Of a stretch of DNA of 46,129 nt, positions 33,337 to 42,062 are shown one piece after another. This DNA comes from an uncultured Clostridia bacterium (GTDB lineage Bacteria; Bacillota; Clostridia; Oscillospirales; Oscillospiraceae), in the NCBI GenBank assembly GCA_945948185.1, contig CAMFAL010000007.1, positions 1 through 46,129 of the forward strand, written 5' to 3'. Position 1 is the first letter of the stretch. Every line of letters starts with the position of its first letter. Made by a program: the position numbers and the translations under genes. Under the pieces are notes generated by a model. It saw only the letters and a list, made by a program, of their open reading frames with translations. It made no database searches and was not told where the DNA came from.

Positions 33337-34068
33337 ATGCCTTATTACTACGGCTACGGCGATTTCCTGGCCAACAACATCTATTGCATCCTGCTGATCC
33401 CGGTGTTCCTGCTGTCCCTCTGGGCCCAGTTCCAGGTCAGCGGCAGCTTCCGCCGGTACAGCGTCGCCAACCGGCGCCATGTCACCGGCGCCCAGGCTGC
33501 CGAGGCGGTCCTGCGGGCTCATGGCGTCTACGACGTGCCCATCCGGCCCTGCTGGGGGAGTCTGACGGACCACTATGATCCCCGGGACAACACCATCTAT
33601 CTCTCTGAGGATGTGTATGCTTCCGCCACCATTTCGGCGGTGGGGGTGGCCTGCCATGAGGCCGGTCACGCCGTACAGTACGCCGTGGGCTACGGCCCCA
33701 TCCGCGTGCGCAGCGCCATCATCCCCGTTACCCAGCTGGGCTCCAAGTTCTCCTTCATCCTGCTGCTGATCGGCCTGGTGCTGTACAGCCAGCCTCTGTT
33801 TCTGGTGGGCATCCTGCTGTTCTCCCTGACCACCATCTTCCAGCTGGTGACTCTGCCGGTGGAGTTCAATGCTTCCCGTCGGGCCATCGCCACGATTGAG
33901 GACAGTTACCTGTTGGACGGGGATGAGGTAAGGGGCGCGGAGAAGGTTCTGCGGGCAGCCGCACTGACTTATGTGGCCGCGCTGCTGATGTCCATGCTGC
34001 AGCTCCTGCGCTATGTTCTGATCTTCCTGGGCCGCAATGGCGGCCGCAGGGGAGGAGGCCGCGAATGA
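33337..34068 (+). CDS. Zinc metallopeptidase (YugP-like)
   Basis: A 243-residue membrane peptidase of the YugP/DUF2268-related group. The zinc motif HEAGH lies in ACHEAGHAVQYAVGY, preceded by VYASATISAVG. One N-terminal membrane segment (IYCILLIPVFLLSLW) and two in the middle (FILLLIGLVLYS, FLVGILLFSLTTIFQ) are visible, and VEFNASRRAIATIED carries a conserved Glu that may be the third zinc ligand. The start at 33337 is set by GGAGG at 33327. The substrate is unknown. It is inserted between fmt and rsmB in this group. Confidence 0.9.
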   Translation: MPYYYGYGDFLANNIYCILLIPVFLLSLWAQFQVSGSFRRYSVANRRHVTGAQAAEAVLRAHGVYDVPIRPCWGSLTDHYDPRDNTIYLSEDVYASATISAVGVACHEAGHAVQYAVGYGPIRVRSAIIPVTQLGSKFSFILLLIGLVLYSQPLFLVGILLFSLTTIFQLVTLPVEFNASRRAIATIEDSYLLDGDEVRGAEKVLRAAALTYVAALLMSMLQLLRYVLIFLGRNGGRRGGGRE

Positions 34069-35384
34069 GCCGTAAGACTGCCCTGCGTGTGCTGATCGCC
34101 TGCCGGACTAAAGGCGCCTGGGCGGACGCCGCCCTGAAGGCCCAGATTGCCCGGGACGGCCTGTCCGGCCCCGATGCTGCCCTGTGCAGCCGTATGGTCT
34201 ATGGTGTCCTGCAAAACCAGCAGCTGCTGGATTTTTACCTCGGCGCTTACTGCTCCCAACCCATTGATCATCTGCAGCCCCCGCTGTCGGATATTCTGCG
34301 GCTGGGCGCCTATCAGATCCTGTTTCTGGACAAGATCCCGGACAGCGCCGCCGTCAACGAATCCGTGAATCTGGCCAAGCTCTTCAAGCGGGGTCAGGCC
34401 GCAGGCCTTGTGAACGCAGTGCTGCGGAAGATTGCCCAGCATAAGAACGACTTGCCCGCTATCCCGGACCGGGACCCGGAGCGATATCTCTCTATCCAGT
34501 ACAGCCATCCCAAGTGGCTGGTAAAGAGGCTGATGCCGCTGCTGGGCAGGGAGGAGACCGAGGCGTTCCTTGCCGCCAACAACGGAATCGCTCCCTTGAC
34601 GGTGCAGGTGAACCCCCTGCGCACCACCCAGGCGGCCCTGTTGGAGGAACTGACTGTCTGCGGCGTTCAGGCTGTGCCCCATGCTTGGGTGCCGGACTGC
34701 CTGGAGCTCTCCGGCACCGGAGACCTGACCGCCTTGAAGTCTTTTCAGAATGGAAAATTTCTGGTGCAGGACCCGGCGGCCCGGCTGGTGTCCCTGATTG
34801 CGGACGTGCGGCCCGGCCAGAAGGTCTTGGATGTGTGCGCCGCTCCCGGCGGAAAGTCCTTCTCCTGCGCCTTTGCCATGGGCAACAAGGGCCGTATCCT
34901 GTCCTGTGATCTCCATGAAAACAAGCTGAAACGCGTCCGTGACGGTGCAGAGCGTCTGGGGATCACTTGTGTGGAGACCACTGCCGCCGATGGCCGGATC
35001 TTCCAGCCGGAGTGGGAAGAGGCCTTTGATACCGTGTTGGTGGACGCCCCCTGCTCGGGACTGGGCATCATCCGGAAGAAACCAGACACCCGCTATAAGA
35101 AGCTGGACGACCTGTTCGCCTTGCCGGTGATCCAGGCGGCGATCCTGGAGAATGCCGCCCGGTATGTACGCCCCGGCGGAACCCTGGTCTATTCTACCTG
35201 TACCATCCTGCCCACGGAAAACGAAGAGGTAACTGCCGCTTTTCTGGCGGAACACCCGGGCTTTTCCATGGATCCATTTTCTCTGCCCCAGTCGGTGGGG
35301 GAGACGCAGGGCCGGTTGACCCTGTGGCCCCAGCGCCACGGGACAGACGGCTTTTACATCTGCCGCATGACGCGGCATCCGTGA
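34065..35384 (+). CDS. rsmB: 16S rRNA (cytosine-967-C5)-methyltransferase
   Basis: A 439-residue rRNA methyltransferase. The N-terminal NusB-like domain contains LRLGAYQILFLDKIP and ESVNLAKLF. The SAM-binding motif is VLDVCAAPGGKSF. The catalytic motifs VDAPCSGLGI and YSTCTILPTENEE both carry the active-site Cys residues. It overlaps the peptidase gene (ATGA) and is followed by rlmN after 10 bases. Confidence 0.96.
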   Translation: MSRKTALRVLIACRTKGAWADAALKAQIARDGLSGPDAALCSRMVYGVLQNQQLLDFYLGAYCSQPIDHLQPPLSDILRLGAYQILFLDKIPDSAAVNESVNLAKLFKRGQAAGLVNAVLRKIAQHKNDLPAIPDRDPERYLSIQYSHPKWLVKRLMPLLGREETEAFLAANNGIAPLTVQVNPLRTTQAALLEELTVCGVQAVPHAWVPDCLELSGTGDLTALKSFQNGKFLVQDPAARLVSLIADVRPGQKVLDVCAAPGGKSFSCAFAMGNKGRILSCDLHENKLKRVRDGAERLGITCVETTAADGRIFQPEWEEAFDTVLVDAPCSGLGIIRKKPDTRYKKLDDLFALPVIQAAILENAARYVRPGGTLVYSTCTILPTENEEVTAAFLAEHPGFSMDPFSLPQSVGETQGRLTLWPQRHGTDGFYICRMTRHP

Positions 35385-35394
35385 GGTCCTTTTT

Positions 35395-36438
35395 ATGATC
35401 GATTTGAAATCCATGACACTGGAGGAGATCACCGACGCCCTACGGGATATGGGGGAGCCTGCTTTCCGGGGAAAACAGGTGTTCACCTGGCTCCACAAAG
35501 GCGCGGTCAGCTTTGACGAGATGAGCAATCTCCCCAAGGCCCTCCGGGAAAAGCTGGCGGAAAACTGCTTCATCACCGCCCCTAAAGTGGCCCGCAAGCA
35601 GGTTTCCCGCCAGGACGGCACCATCAAATACCTGTGGGAGTTGGGGGACGGAAACTGCATCGAGTCCGTGCTGATGCGGTATCACCACGGCAACACGGTC
35701 TGCATCTCCTCCCAGGTGGGCTGCCGCATGGGCTGCGCCTTCTGCGCATCTACCATTGCCGGCAAGGTGCGGGACTTGACACCTGCTGAAATGCTGGATC
35801 AGGTGCTGTTCACCCAACTGGATTCCGGGCTGGATGTCTCCAACATCGTGCTGATGGGTATTGGGGAGCCTATGGACAACCTGGACAATGTGCTGAAATT
35901 CCTGCAGCTGGTGAACCATCCCGACGGTATGAACATCGGCATGCGGCACATCTCCCTGTCCACCTGCGGCGTAATCCCCGGCATCCGGCGGCTGGCAGAT
36001 CTGAAAACCCAGCTGACCCTGTCTGTTTCCCTCCACGCGCCGGACGGCGAGACCCGCTCTAAGATCATGCCGGTGAACCGGGCGTATCCGGTGGAGGACC
36101 TGTTTGCGGCCTGCCATGACTATTTCAAAAAGACCGGCCGCCGTATTTCCTTTGAATACGCCATGATTGACAGCGTCAACGACCAGGACTGGCAGGCGGA
36201 TCTCATCGCCGCCAGGCTGAAGGGGATGCCCGGTCATGTGAATCTGATCCCCCTCAATGATGTGGTGGAGAGTCCTTTTAAACCCTCCAAGCGTATCGCT
36301 ACCTTCCAGAGAAGGCTGGAGTCCCACGGTATCACTGCCACAGTGCGGCGGAGCCTGGGCGGGGATATCGACGCCTCCTGCGGACAGCTCCGCCGGAAGG
36401 CCATGGAAGAAGCCAGGAAAGGAGAGAAGCCGCTATGA
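35395..36438 (+). CDS. rlmN: 23S rRNA (adenine-2503-C2)-methyltransferase RlmN
   Basis: A 347-residue radical-SAM enzyme that methylates A2503 of 23S rRNA and A37 of some tRNAs. The [4Fe-4S] motif CxxxCxxC is CRMGCAFC (Cys110, Cys114, Cys117). The conserved SLHAPD and the C-terminal methyl-carrying Cys (Cys329 in DASCGQLRR) are present. The gene is full length and overlaps the phosphatase start (ATGA). RlmN rather than Cfr is indicated by context and length. Confidence 0.96.
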   Translation: MIDLKSMTLEEITDALRDMGEPAFRGKQVFTWLHKGAVSFDEMSNLPKALREKLAENCFITAPKVARKQVSRQDGTIKYLWELGDGNCIESVLMRYHHGNTVCISSQVGCRMGCAFCASTIAGKVRDLTPAEMLDQVLFTQLDSGLDVSNIVLMGIGEPMDNLDNVLKFLQLVNHPDGMNIGMRHISLSTCGVIPGIRRLADLKTQLTLSVSLHAPDGETRSKIMPVNRAYPVEDLFAACHDYFKKTGRRISFEYAMIDSVNDQDWQADLIAARLKGMPGHVNLIPLNDVVESPFKPSKRIATFQRRLESHGITATVRRSLGGDIDASCGQLRRKAMEEARKGEKPL

Positions 36439-37169
36439 TGCATGCCTGGGGGACTACCGATATCGGCCTGGTCCGCAGAGAGAATCAGGATGCTTACCTG
36501 ATCCACCAAAATCCCAGCCGCACGATCTGTGTGGTCTGCGACGGTATGGGCGGCTCCGCCGGCGGGCAGCTGGCCAGCCAGATCGCCACAAAGACCTTTA
36601 TGGAAGAAGCGGAGAAGATCCTGACGCCGGAGATGGAACCGGAACAGCTTCGCTCCGCCTCTGCTTATGCGGTCTCTCTCGCCAACGATGCCATCCGGTC
36701 TGCGGCCGAAGAACATGAGGCCTACCGGAATATGGGCACCACCCTGGTGGCCGCCGTATCCTATCAGGGCGGCGTTGTGGTCACCAATGTGGGAGACAGC
36801 CGGGCCTATCATATTTCTGAAAACGGAATTACCCGTGTCACCAAGGACCACTCTCTGGTGGAGCGGATGGTGGACCGGGGCGACATCACCGCCGAGGAGG
36901 CCCGCCGCCATCCAAACCGCAATCTCATTACCCGGGCTCTTGGCCCGGATGCCGATGCCCAATGCGACGGCTACATCTGTCCCATGCAGGCGGGGGAGTA
37001 CCTGCTTCTCTGCACCGACGGTCTGGTGAACACCGTCACCGACCAGGAAATGCTGTTTGAAGTCATTCACCGCGGCAGTCCCGACTCCTGTCTGGAGCGG
37101 CTGCTGGAGATTGCCAAGAGCCAGGGCGCACCGGACAATGTGACGGTAGTCCTGATGCAGAAACTGTGA
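36435..37169 (+). CDS. prpC: PP2C-type Ser/Thr phosphatase (PrpC/Stp)
   Basis: A 244-residue manganese-dependent phosphatase that counteracts PrkC. Motifs in order: TDIGLVRRENQDAY, VCDGMGGSAGG, GTTLVAA, VGDSRAY, CTDGL and PDNVTVV. The metal-binding Asp residues are all visible. Coupled by overlap to rlmN and followed by prkC after 16 bases, the universal pair. Confidence 0.96.
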   Translation: MMHAWGTTDIGLVRRENQDAYLIHQNPSRTICVVCDGMGGSAGGQLASQIATKTFMEEAEKILTPEMEPEQLRSASAYAVSLANDAIRSAAEEHEAYRNMGTTLVAAVSYQGGVVVTNVGDSRAYHISENGITRVTKDHSLVERMVDRGDITAEEARRHPNRNLITRALGPDADAQCDGYICPMQAGEYLLLCTDGLVNTVTDQEMLFEVIHRGSPDSCLERLLEIAKSQGAPDNVTVVLMQKL

Positions 37170-37185
37170 GAAAGGGGGTAAGACT

Positions 37186-39165
37186 ATGGATCCTTACATT
37201 GGAAAAATGCTGGACAACCGCTATGAGATCCTGGAGCGCATCGGCACAGGCGGCATGGCGGTGGTTTACAAGGCCAAGTGCCACCGGCTGAACCGGTTGG
37301 TGGCTGTCAAGATCCTGAAGGCCGACCTGGCCCAGGACGAGGATTTCCGCCGCCGCTTCAACGCGGAGTCTCAGGCGGTCGCCCAGCTGTCTCACCCCAA
37401 CATCGTGTCTGTCTATGATGTGTCCCGCGGCGGTGACACCGAGTACATCGTCATGGAGCTGATCGACGGCATTACCCTGAAGCAGTATATGGAAAAGCGG
37501 GGGCAGCTGAACTGGCGCGAGTCTCTGCACTTCATCACTCAGATTATGCGGGGACTGAGCCACGCCCACAGCCGCGGCATCATTCACCGGGATATCAAGC
37601 CCCAGAACATCATGGTCCTGCGGGATGGCAGCGTGAAGGTGGCCGATTTCGGCATCGCCTGTTTGGAAAATTCCGCGCAGACTTTGACCCAGGAGGCTCT
37701 GGGTTCCGTGCACTACATTTCGCCGGAGCAGGCGAGGGGAGACCGCACCGACGCCCGAAGCGACATCTACTCCGCCGGTGTGGTGCTCTACGAGATGCTG
37801 ACGGGCCGTCTGCCTTTCGAGGGGGACAGCGCCGTTTCCGTGGCCATTCAGCACCTCAGCTCCATCCCTCTGGCTCCCAGGGAGATCAACAAGGATATCC
37901 CGGAGCAGCTGGAGCTGATCTGTATGAAGGCTATGACCGCGGCCCCGGAGAAGCGGTATCCTTCCGCGGATGCCATGATCGTCGACCTGGAGGCTTTCCG
38001 AAAAAATCCCGGCGTCAGCCTGGACTTTGAGCTCTCCGATCTGCGCCCGGAGGAAACGGATGAGCCTACCCAGCTGCTGCGGACCGGCGGTGCCCGGACC
38101 GCAGTAACAACACCGCATTACCGGACCACGCCCGCTCGGGAACAGCCCCGGTGCCGGGATTATGAAGAGGACGATGAACCTGCTCCCAAGTCCAACTGGA
38201 AGAGAACGACCCTGTTGGTGGTGGCTGGCCTGCTGGCTGTGGTCCTGGCCGTTACCCTCCTCTCCTCTATTCTGAAATCCGTCAATACGCCTGTGGATCA
38301 GTACGTGGTCAAATCCGTGCTGGGCCTCACGGTGGAACAGGCCCAGGAGCTGGAAGGCATTAAAGGTGTCTTTGAGATCAAGGTGGCGGACGAGCGGGTG
38401 TTCAGTGACACCTATCCCGTGGATACCATTGCAAAACAAAATCCGGCGGAGAATGATATTCGCAAGCCCAATACGGTTATTGAGGTCTGGCTTAGTGCCG
38501 GTGAGGATACCGGAAAGATGATTGATGTGACAGGCATGACCATTGCGCAGGCTGACCGTGCTCTGTCTAACCTGAAAGAGAAGTACAAGCTGACCATAGA
38601 TATCCCGGACGAGTCAGAATACCAGTTCCACAACACTATGGAGGCTGGCCATATTATCTCCACCATCCCCGCTAAGGAGGAGGAACTGAAAAAAGGCGAT
38701 ACCATCACACTGGTCGTCAGCAAGGGCAAGGATATCAAGGAAATTCAGGTGCCTAAATTCGTAGGCATGAGCTATGACCAGGCTCTGAAACAGGTTGAGA
38801 ATGCGGGACTAATTTGCTTGGGCGCCGACACGGTAGACAGCGACCGCCCGGGTGGTGAGATCATCTGGCAGAGCCTGAACGCTTACAGCACCGCCAAGGA
38901 GGGCGACGGTATCTCCTTTAAGGTCAGCTCCGGACTGTCCACCGTTCGCCGGGAGTTCACAGTGGAACTGCCCCAGGACGACCGGACTACGGTAGAGCTG
39001 ACAGTCTATGTCGGCAATGAAGCAGAGCCGCAATTCTCTGCCACGCTGAACTGCAGCGATGAAGTAGCCGCGGTTACCGTCACTGGCAGCGGAAATCAGT
39101 TCATCAAGGTCTGTTTTGACGGTATCATGGACCAAAATCAGAGCTACTATCTGCAATTCAACTGA
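37186..39165 (+). CDS. prkC: Ser/Thr protein kinase with PASTA domains (PrkC)
   Basis: A 659-residue membrane kinase that senses cell-wall fragments. The kinase domain has GTGGMAVVYKAK, the VAVKIL lysine, HRDIKPQN (Asp136 catalytic) and DFG (Asp154). One membrane segment lies at about 341-362. Outside, about three PASTA-like repeats follow, of which the first is the least regular; a C-terminal beta-domain of about 80 residues ends the protein. Family members in Bacillus trigger germination and control wall metabolism. The rsgA gene follows directly. Confidence 0.95.
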   Translation: MDPYIGKMLDNRYEILERIGTGGMAVVYKAKCHRLNRLVAVKILKADLAQDEDFRRRFNAESQAVAQLSHPNIVSVYDVSRGGDTEYIVMELIDGITLKQYMEKRGQLNWRESLHFITQIMRGLSHAHSRGIIHRDIKPQNIMVLRDGSVKVADFGIACLENSAQTLTQEALGSVHYISPEQARGDRTDARSDIYSAGVVLYEMLTGRLPFEGDSAVSVAIQHLSSIPLAPREINKDIPEQLELICMKAMTAAPEKRYPSADAMIVDLEAFRKNPGVSLDFELSDLRPEETDEPTQLLRTGGARTAVTTPHYRTTPAREQPRCRDYEEDDEPAPKSNWKRTTLLVVAGLLAVVLAVTLLSSILKSVNTPVDQYVVKSVLGLTVEQAQELEGIKGVFEIKVADERVFSDTYPVDTIAKQNPAENDIRKPNTVIEVWLSAGEDTGKMIDVTGMTIAQADRALSNLKEKYKLTIDIPDESEYQFHNTMEAGHIISTIPAKEEELKKGDTITLVVSKGKDIKEIQVPKFVGMSYDQALKQVENAGLICLGADTVDSDRPGGEIIWQSLNAYSTAKEGDGISFKVSSGLSTVRREFTVELPQDDRTTVELTVYVGNEAEPQFSATLNCSDEVAAVTVTGSGNQFIKVCFDGIMDQNQSYYLQFN

Positions 39166-39178
39166 AATGAGGCAGGCT

Positions 39179-40066
39179 ATGGTTGAAGGACGCATCCAAA
39201 AGGCTCTCAGCGGCTTCTATTACGTGGATACTGGTAGTGGGCTTTTGACCTGCCGTGCCAGGGGTAAGTTCCGTAAGGAGGGAATTTCCCCCCTGGTGGG
39301 AGACCGGGTAGAGGTCCGGGAGCTGGGGAACGGCGAGGGCTTCGTGGAGAAGATCCTGCCCCGGCGCAACGCCTTTGCCCGCCCTGCCGTAGCCAACATC
39401 GACCAACTGGTGGTCATTGCCTCCGGGGCCATTCCCCGGACCGATCCCTTCCTCATTGACCGTGTGGCGGCTATCGCCGCCTTGAAGGGATGCGAGGTCA
39501 TCATCCTGTTGAACAAGTGTGATCTGGACAGCGCCGATGAACTCTACGGCATCTACCGTGCAGCGGGCTTCCAGACCCTGCGGGTCAGCGCGGAAACAGG
39601 GGAAGGACTGGAGGCACTGAAGCCCTTGATAAATGGAAAGCTATCTGCCTTTACAGGTAATTCCGGCGTAGGAAAATCCAGTATTTTGAATGCCCTGGAT
39701 CCGGAGTTTCACATTCAGGTGGGGGAGGTCAGCGACGCCCTGGGCCGCGGCCGCCACACCACCCGGCATGTGGAACTGTTTCGGCTCAGCTGCGGCGCGG
39801 AGATCGTGGATTCCCCCGGTTTTTCCTCCTTTGAGACCGACGAGCTGAATCTGGAACTGAAGCACCGCCTGCCGGAGACCTTCCGGGAGTTTGGTCCCTA
39901 TCTGGACCAGTGCCGGTTCGTAGGCTGTAGCCATACCAAGGAAAAGGGCTGCGCCGTGCTGGAAGCCGTTCGCCGGGGTGACATCCAGAAGAGCCGCCAC
40001 GACAGTTATCTGCGGCTCTATGAGGAGCTGAAGCCGCTGAAAGACTGGCAGGAAGTCAAAAAATAA
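39179..40066 (+). CDS. rsgA: Ribosome small-subunit GTPase A
   Basis: A 295-residue circularly permuted GTPase that checks late 30S assembly. The OB-fold is at the N-terminus (GFYYVDTGSG, GDRVEVRE). The permuted motifs include NKCDL (G4), SAETGEGL (G5), GNSGVGKSS (G1) and DSPGF (G3). The zinc knuckle CRFVGCSHTKEKGC completes it. The start at 39179 is preferred because GAGG lies 6 bases upstream and the family starts here; ATG 39167 is an alternative. It ends the long run that began at yicC. Confidence 0.96.
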   Translation: MVEGRIQKALSGFYYVDTGSGLLTCRARGKFRKEGISPLVGDRVEVRELGNGEGFVEKILPRRNAFARPAVANIDQLVVIASGAIPRTDPFLIDRVAAIAALKGCEVIILLNKCDLDSADELYGIYRAAGFQTLRVSAETGEGLEALKPLINGKLSAFTGNSGVGKSSILNALDPEFHIQVGEVSDALGRGRHTTRHVELFRLSCGAEIVDSPGFSSFETDELNLELKHRLPETFREFGPYLDQCRFVGCSHTKEKGCAVLEAVRRGDIQKSRHDSYLRLYEELKPLKDWQEVKK

Positions 40067-40069
40067 CGG

Positions 40070-40106
40070 TACCGCCGAAGGCTGAACACCTTCGGCGGTA
40101 TTTTTT
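40070..40106 (+). terminator. Strong terminator after rsgA
   Basis: A perfect 12-bp stem, TACCGCCGAAGG (40070-40081) and CCTTCGGCGGTA (40089-40100), has a 7-base loop and a six-T run. It separates the housekeeping run from the small genes that follow. Confidence 0.95.
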
Positions 40107-40164
40107 CGCACCTGGGACATTCCCTCCCGTATATACTGGTACAGAGGAAAGGAGGCGTGGCATC

Positions 40165-40323
40165 ATGTTTCATGGCGACAGAGATGGCTGTCGGATTCTG
40201 GGCATCTGTGCCGTGGCCTTAGGCGCCGGCATCCTGATCGCAGCCATCTTCCCGGTAGGCGCCCTGCTGTTTCTGGTGGCATTTCTGCTGATCGCATGCG
40301 GCTGCGCCTGCTGTCGGCGTTAG
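40165..40323 (+). CDS. Small Cys-rich membrane protein of unknown function
   Basis: A 52-residue open frame with a very good ribosome site (AAAGGAGG about 7 bases upstream). The product has a polar start (FHGDRDGCRILGIC), one long hydrophobic stretch of about 30 residues that could cross the membrane once or as a hairpin, and a final CGCACCRR. Five Cys and the terminal CCRR are notable for such a short protein. I recognise no family. It lies between the rsgA terminator and the SpoVM candidate, so a sporulation role is possible but only by position. Confidence 0.65.
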   Translation: MFHGDRDGCRILGICAVALGAGILIAAIFPVGALLFLVAFLLIACGCACCRR

Positions 40324-40337
40324 AAAGGAGCATTGAT

Positions 40338-40412
40338 ATGAATATTGTGGTCTGGAGATCCCCCAAATTCCTGCGCGGCATCCTGCGGAAATTGTTCCGT
40401 ATTCAGGCATAA
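40338..40412 (+). CDS. spoVM: Probable stage V sporulation protein M (SpoVM)
   Basis: A 24-residue peptide with AAAGGAG about 8 bases before its ATG. The segment SPKFLRGILRKLF matches Bacillus SpoVM (LPKFLGGIVRAML) with Pro at position 9, Ile at 15 and Arg at 17 in the same places; all three are important there. SpoVM is an amphipathic helix that recognises the convex forespore membrane and recruits SpoIVA to begin coat assembly. In Bacillus the gene lies just downstream of prkC-rsgA-rpe-thiN; here it lies after prkC-rsgA. spoIVA itself is in the same window. It is too short for usual gene finders. Identity is inferred from motif and synteny. Confidence 0.82.
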   Translation: MNIVVWRSPKFLRGILRKLFRIQA

Positions 40413-40435
40413 GCCATCCCGGCGGTTCATAGAGT
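40407..40435 (+). promoter_or_regulatory. SigE-like promoter of the DUF3794-LysM gene
   Basis: GCATAAG (40407-40413), a 14-base spacer and CATAGAGT (40428-40435) resemble the mother-cell SigE pattern. The same CATAGAGT lies at the same spacing upstream of spoIVA. The -35 overlaps the spoVM stop codon. Confidence 0.5.
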
Positions 40436-40470
40436 AGGACATGAACTGCCGGGAAAGGAAGGGACCCTTC

Positions 40471-42009
40471 ATGGAGCTGGAATTGAAAAAAGCGTGCCTG
40501 GACGCATACGAGACAGGGGGAGAATTGACCCTGACCCAGGAGGAGACGGCGGAGACGATCGTGCCGGACTACTGCCCGGACATTGCCCGTATCATCACCA
40601 CCGACGGAAAGGTCTACATACACAGCAGGGAGCTGCGGGACGGAAAGGCGGAGGTCTCCGGCACGGTACGCGTCACGGTGCTGTACACGCCGGAGGCGGA
40701 GGGCGGCATCCGAACGCTGGAATTTGCCATTCCCTTTACCGCCGAAAGCGACAGCCGTGGTCTGCCCGGCTGTACCTGCCTGACGGCGGATACGGAGACA
40801 GAATTTCTGGAGACCAGGATGCTGAATCCCAGGAAAATCTTTACCCACTGCAAGCTGGTGACCAGGATTACGGGATACCAGAAAGCGCCCATTAGTTTCT
40901 GCACGGATGTGGAGGCTGATAAAGAGCTGCGTGTGGAAAAACGGCAGGAGCGACAGCACTCCATTCTTTTAACGCAAATATCTGAAAAGGATTTTACCTT
41001 TACAGAAGAAATGAATCTTTCGCCGGGCCGCAGCGGGGCGGCAGAGCTGCTGACCAGCCAGATCACCAGCACAGTCACGGAGACCAAGATCGTCGGCAGC
41101 AAGCTGATCTTCAAGGGGGTCTTTTCTGTCTCCCTGTTGTACCGTACCGCCGAGGGAGCCTTCGGCTCTACCTCCGCGGAACTTCCTTTTTCCCAGATCA
41201 TGGAGATTGAAGGTGCCCCGGAAGGGGCTGATCCCTCACTGCAGATGCAGTTGACCGGGACGGACCTCCAGATTGACGGAGATGATCCCGAGGGCCGCCA
41301 GATTGCCGTGACCTTGTACCTCCATGCCACCGCGCTGCTGCGGGAGGAACAGGAACTGACGCTGGTGAATGACCTGTACTCCACAGCTTATGATATGACC
41401 TACGAAGCAGCGCCTCTGACGCTCACAGGCTTTTTCGAGACCATGTCCCGCCGTCAGACCGTGCGGGAGGTGCTGGAGATCGGCGTGGTGGCAGAGTCTG
41501 TTCTGTCTCTGGATGTTTGCTGCGGCGCCGTCTCTGTCAGCCGGGAAGGGGACTATACGGTCCTGCGGACCGGAGCCGCGGTCCGGGTCCTCTATCTGGA
41601 CGAGGGGGGCGTGCCTTTGGTGGCGGAGCGGTGTATTGATGTTAGCTGCCAGCTGGAGCTGCCTGCAGACTGCAAGGTGACAGCCCGGGCGGTCTGTACT
41701 GAGGAAGCGCAGAGCAGTCTTGGAGACCGTGGCATTGAGGTGCGGTTCCCGGTGGACTTCCGGGTAGAGGCCGTCAGCCGTGTCAAGCGTGTGTGTATCT
41801 CCGCCGCCAAGCTGGACACGGAAGCACCCAAGGACCTGACGGGGGCGCCGTCCCTGGTGCTGCGGTGTCTGGGCAGGCAGGAGACCGCCTGGGACCTGGC
41901 CAAAAAGTACAACACCACCATTGCCTCCATCCTGGCGGCCAACCAACTGGAAGGGGAGGGAGACATTCCGCAGGAAAAGCTGCTGCTGATCCCCCGGAAG
42001 CGGGCCTGA
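40471..42009 (+). CDS. DUF3794 and LysM protein, SipL-like
   Basis: A 512-residue protein made of about three DUF3794 repeats (for example EETAETIVPDYCPDIARIIT and GTVRVTVLYTP in the first, DFTFTEEMNLSPGRSG in the second) with a C-terminal LysM domain (TAWDLAKKYNTTIASILAAN). This architecture is that of Clostridioides difficile SipL, a mother-cell coat protein whose LysM domain binds SpoIVA. ATG 40471 lies about 9 bases after GGAAGG. It follows the SpoVM candidate by 58 bases and precedes spoIVA at 44784. SipL function is inferred; other DUF3794 LysM proteins exist in Clostridia. Confidence 0.85.
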   Translation: MELELKKACLDAYETGGELTLTQEETAETIVPDYCPDIARIITTDGKVYIHSRELRDGKAEVSGTVRVTVLYTPEAEGGIRTLEFAIPFTAESDSRGLPGCTCLTADTETEFLETRMLNPRKIFTHCKLVTRITGYQKAPISFCTDVEADKELRVEKRQERQHSILLTQISEKDFTFTEEMNLSPGRSGAAELLTSQITSTVTETKIVGSKLIFKGVFSVSLLYRTAEGAFGSTSAELPFSQIMEIEGAPEGADPSLQMQLTGTDLQIDGDDPEGRQIAVTLYLHATALLREEQELTLVNDLYSTAYDMTYEAAPLTLTGFFETMSRRQTVREVLEIGVVAESVLSLDVCCGAVSVSREGDYTVLRTGAAVRVLYLDEGGVPLVAERCIDVSCQLELPADCKVTARAVCTEEAQSSLGDRGIEVRFPVDFRVEAVSRVKRVCISAAKLDTEAPKDLTGAPSLVLRCLGRQETAWDLAKKYNTTIASILAANQLEGEGDIPQEKLLLIPRKRA

Positions 42010-42013
42010 ATAG

Positions 42014-42054
42014 AAAAAACAGCGGACGGGAAGTGTACCGTCCGCTGCTTTTTT
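42014..42054. terminator. Bidirectional terminator between convergent operons
   Basis: A perfect 10-bp stem, CAGCGGACGG (42020-42029) and CCGTCCGCTG (42038-42047), is flanked by six A on the left and six T on the right, so it should act in both directions for the DUF3794 gene and the ABC genes. Confidence 0.93.
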
Positions 42055-42062
42055 GCAATGAT

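Noticed and set aside
34011-35660. Long minus-strand frame of about 549 codons opposite rsmB and rlmN
   Set aside because: It is a GC-driven shadow of two clear genes on the other strand.
40108-40140. TATACT near 40132 as a sigma-A promoter for the 52-aa gene
   Set aside because: No acceptable -35 lies 16-18 bases upstream; the promoter of this gene stays unknown.
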